A stretch of 64,000 bases of DNA from a bacterium (lineage in GTDB: Bacteria; Pseudomonadota; Alphaproteobacteria; Micavibrionales; UBA2020): NCBI GenBank assembly GCA_029945425.1, contig JAQSDV010000002.1:248001-312000 (forward strand). The letters run 5' to 3'. Below are positions 61,907 to 64,000 of the stretch, one piece after another; the first letter of the stretch is position 1; each line of letters begins with the position of its first letter. The position numbers were made by a program, and so were the translations under genes. The notes below the pieces were generated by a model, which was not told where the DNA came from, did not search any database, and saw only the letters and a program-made list of their open reading frames with translations.

Positions 61907-62999
61907 TTGCGGCATCGTGGGCCTCCCCAACGTGGGCAAATCGACGCTCTTCAACGCGCTCACCGCAACAGCGGCGGCGCAAGCGGCGAATTATCCTTTC
62001 TGCACGATCGAACCCAACGTGGGCCGCGTGGCGGTTCCCGATATGCGCCTGACCGACCTTGCCCGCATCGGCAAGTCGCAGACGATTGTGGCGACGCAGC
62101 TTGAATTCGTCGACATCGCGGGCCTCGTGCGCGGCGCGTCGAAGGGCGAGGGGCTTGGCAACCAGTTCCTTGGCAACATCCGCGAGACGGATGCGATCCT
62201 GCACGTCCTGCGTTGCTTTGAAGACGAAAACATCACCCACGTCGAAAAAGGTGTCGACCCCATCCGCGACAAGGAGATCATCGAAACCGAACTGATGATC
62301 TCCGACCTAGAAAGCCTTGAAAAACGTATCGACCCCTTGCGCAAAAAAGCCAAGGGCGGCGACAAGGACGCAATTGTTCAGGTCACGATCATGGAAAAAT
62401 GCCTCGACGTCCTGCGCGATGGCAAACCCGCCCGCGTCGTCGTGCCCGCGACCGACGACGAAATGAAATTCTTCCTGCAGCTGCAGTTGCTGACCTCGAA
62501 GCCTGTTCTGTACATTTGCAACGTGCTGGAAAAAGACGCCGAAAAAGGCAACGCAATGACCGAACGCGTCGCGGCGATGGCAAAATCGGAAAATGCGCAG
62601 CATGTCGTTATCTGCGCCGCAATCGAGTCCGAAATCGCCCAGCTTTCGACCGATGAGGAAAAGGCGGAATTCCTGTCCTCTATCGGCCTGACCGAACCCG
62701 GACTGAACCGCGTCATCCGCGCGGGCTATAAACTCCTCGACCTTATCACCTTCTTCACCGTCGGCCCGAAAGAGGCGCGCGCGTGGACGGTGAAACGCAA
62801 CGCCAAAGCACCGCAGGCGGCTGGCGTCATCCACACCGATTTCGAGCGCGGTTTCATCCGCGCCGAAACCATCGACTTCAACGATTTCGTCACTCTGGGC
62901 GGTGAAGTCGCGGCGAAAGAAAGCGGCAAGATGCGTCAGGAAGGTAAAGAATATCTCGTGAAAGATGGCGATATCATGCTGTTCCGCTTTAACGTCTGA
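61896..62999 (+). CDS. ychF: redox-regulated ATPase YchF (Obg-like)
   Basis: The 367-residue P-loop protein has [14 protein letters not shown] (G1), [33 protein letters not shown] (G3 region, in parts), a coiled-coil insertion and a C-terminal TGS domain. YchF binds ATP and ribosomes. The ATG lies inside the pth tail, giving an 11-base overlap. The pth-ychF pair is common in proteobacteria. Confidence 0.96.
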   Translation: MGFNCGIVGLPNVGKSTLFNALTATAAAQAANYPFCTIEPNVGRVAVPDMRLTDLARIGKSQTIVATQLEFVDIAGLVRGASKGEGLGNQFLGNIRETDAILHVLRCFEDENITHVEKGVDPIRDKEIIETELMISDLESLEKRIDPLRKKAKGGDKDAIVQVTIMEKCLDVLRDGKPARVVVPATDDEMKFFLQLQLLTSKPVLYICNVLEKDAEKGNAMTERVAAMAKSENAQHVVICAAIESEIAQLSTDEEKAEFLSSIGLTEPGLNRVIRAGYKLLDLITFFTVGPKEARAWTVKRNAKAPQAAGVIHTDFERGFIRAETIDFNDFVTLGGEVAAKESGKMRQEGKEYLVKDGDIMLFRFNV

Positions 63000-63005
63000 T
63001 CATTC

Positions 63006-63908
63006 ATGCGCGTTTTTGTCACAGGTGCTTCGGGGTTTATCGGTTCGGCCATTGTTCAGGAGTTGCTGAACAATAACCATCAGGTCATCGGCCTCGCGCG
63101 CTCCGACGCTTCTGCGGCGGCTGTGGCTGCTGCGGGCGCGGAAGTTCATCGCGGTTCGATCGATGATGCGAGCAGCCTGCGTGCAGGCGTGGCGAAGGCC
63201 GATGCCGTCATCCATACCGCGTTTAACCACGACTTTTCCAAATTCAAAGAAAACTGCGAAAACGACCGGCGTGTGATTGACGCGCTGGGCTCGGCGCTTG
63301 TGGGGTCTGCCCGTCCGCTGGTTGTAACGTCCGGCATCGCGATCCTGCCGAAGGGAAAGCTGGTGTCGGAAGACGCAATGCCGGCGACAGGCCCTGCAGC
63401 GCATCCGCGTGCCGCATCCGAAGAAGCCGCGCGTGCCGTTGGGGCCCAAGGCGTCAACGTCTCTATTGTTCGCCTGCCACCGTCGGTGCATGGCGCGGGT
63501 GACCATGCCTTTATCCCGCTGCTCATCGATCTGGCACGCCGTAATGGCGTTTCGGTTCATGTGGGTGATGGCGCCAATCGCTGGCCTGCTGTTCACAGGC
63601 TTGATACGGCGCGGCTTTATCGGCTCGCCGTTGAGAAAGCCGCAAACGGCGTTTGTTATCACGCCGTGGGAGAAGAAGGCGTACCGTTCCGTGACATCGC
63701 CGTGGTGATCGGGCAGGGGCTGAATGTTCCTCTTGTCAGCAAGACACCTGAAGAAGCCGCCGCATATTTTGGCTGGTTCGAGCATTTTGCCGTCATGGAT
63801 GTACCGGCATCATCGGTTAAAACTAGCGCCGCACTCGGTTGGCAACCGAAGGAAGCCGGCCTGATTGCCGATATCCAGCAGGCAGATTATTTCAAGAAGG
63901 CTGTTTAA
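63006..63908 (+). CDS. extended SDR NAD(P)-dependent oxidoreductase/epimerase-like protein
   Basis: The 300-residue protein starts with the Rossmann motif VFVTGASGFIGSAIVQEL. It contains AVIHTAFNHDFSKF and SIVRLPPSVHGAGDHAFIP, typical of atypical extended SDRs. The usual catalytic YxxxK is not evident (HPRAASEEAARA at that place), so activity may differ from classic epimerases. It lies six bases after ychF. The 92 bases after it to the window end hold nothing I can identify. Confidence 0.85.
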   Translation: MRVFVTGASGFIGSAIVQELLNNNHQVIGLARSDASAAAVAAAGAEVHRGSIDDASSLRAGVAKADAVIHTAFNHDFSKFKENCENDRRVIDALGSALVGSARPLVVTSGIAILPKGKLVSEDAMPATGPAAHPRAASEEAARAVGAQGVNVSIVRLPPSVHGAGDHAFIPLLIDLARRNGVSVHVGDGANRWPAVHRLDTARLYRLAVEKAANGVCYHAVGEEGVPFRDIAVVIGQGLNVPLVSKTPEEAAAYFGWFEHFAVMDVPASSVKTSAALGWQPKEAGLIADIQQADYFKKAV

Positions 63909-64000
63909 TTCAAAGCCTGAGTCTCTGATTTAAAACATTATATCTAACTGATTTTAAATGATAATTCAGCGAGTGCTGGCTATCATTACAAGATTATGTT

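Noticed and set aside
1..64000. Mobile element, prophage or genomic island
   Set aside because: I found no transposase, integrase, phage gene, flanking repeats or tRNA-associated junction. Composition is even apart from small patches at 25418-25720 and within secD.

Overview
This 64 kb window is a gene-dense bacterial chromosome segment, and the gene content points to an alphaproteobacterium. The supporting genes are a MucR/Ros-type regulator, class II DAHP synthase, TrmFO, a yajC-secD-secF-Mth938 operon, and bacterial relatives of three mitochondrial complex I assembly factors (NDUFAF3, NDUFAF6, NDUFAF7). By eye the GC content is in the upper fifties. I cannot name the genus from the sequence. 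I see no insertion sequence, prophage, integrase, CRISPR array, rRNA or tRNA. No gene-free gap exceeds 300 bases; the longest is about 260.

Layout. 1-7.4 kb: rpsD with a clear promoter and leader, two tandem paralogous membrane proteins of unknown function, an SpoU-type RNA methyltransferase with gltX, a secreted alpha/beta hydrolase and small proteins. 7.4-13.3 kb (minus): nadE, class II aroF and glnD. 13.4-19 kb (plus): exonuclease I, an unknown gene, then a polyprenyl-sugar pair made of a GT2 enzyme and a GtrA/GT-C fusion. 19-21.7 kb: mutS. 21.7-25.7 kb: small membrane proteins, the overlapping dut-cysK-SRPBCC operon, two tandem palindromic repeats and two small genes. 25.7-31.8 kb: ubiE with a TSUP transporter, murJ, a secreted protein, a squalene/phytoene-synthase-family gene without a normal start codon, and trmFO.

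31.8-35.7 kb is the least ordinary part. It is a tightly packed minus-strand run of two paralogous membrane proteins, a YafK-like L,D-transpeptidase-fold protein and three tandem secreted paralogs that each keep an HExxH motif. 35.8-42.5 kb carries all three steps of the phosphorylated serine pathway (serA, serC, serB), with a phosphodiesterase and an M48 peptidase between them. 42.5-45.6 kb is a ydbH-ynbE-ydbL lipid-transport operon.

45.7-64 kb is mostly housekeeping: yajC-secD-secF-Mth938, sodB, a polysaccharide-deacetylase-like protein with altered catalytic motifs, a RutE-like nitroreductase with tsaB, mucR, proC, a YbjN protein with ubiK, lgt-midA-pgeF, amt, prs, and rplY-pth-ychF, ending with an SDR oxidoreductase.

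How the genes fit together: much of the window serves the cell envelope (murJ, lgt, ydbH set, L,D-transpeptidase fold, GT2/GT-C pair, SecDF) and nitrogen, serine and NAD metabolism (glnD, amt, serABC, nadE, cysK). The best candidates for something undescribed are the six-gene envelope run with triplicated HExxH proteins, the GtrA/GT-C fusion, and the terminator-like hairpin that doubles as the N-terminal coding sequence of the NDUFAF6-like gene.
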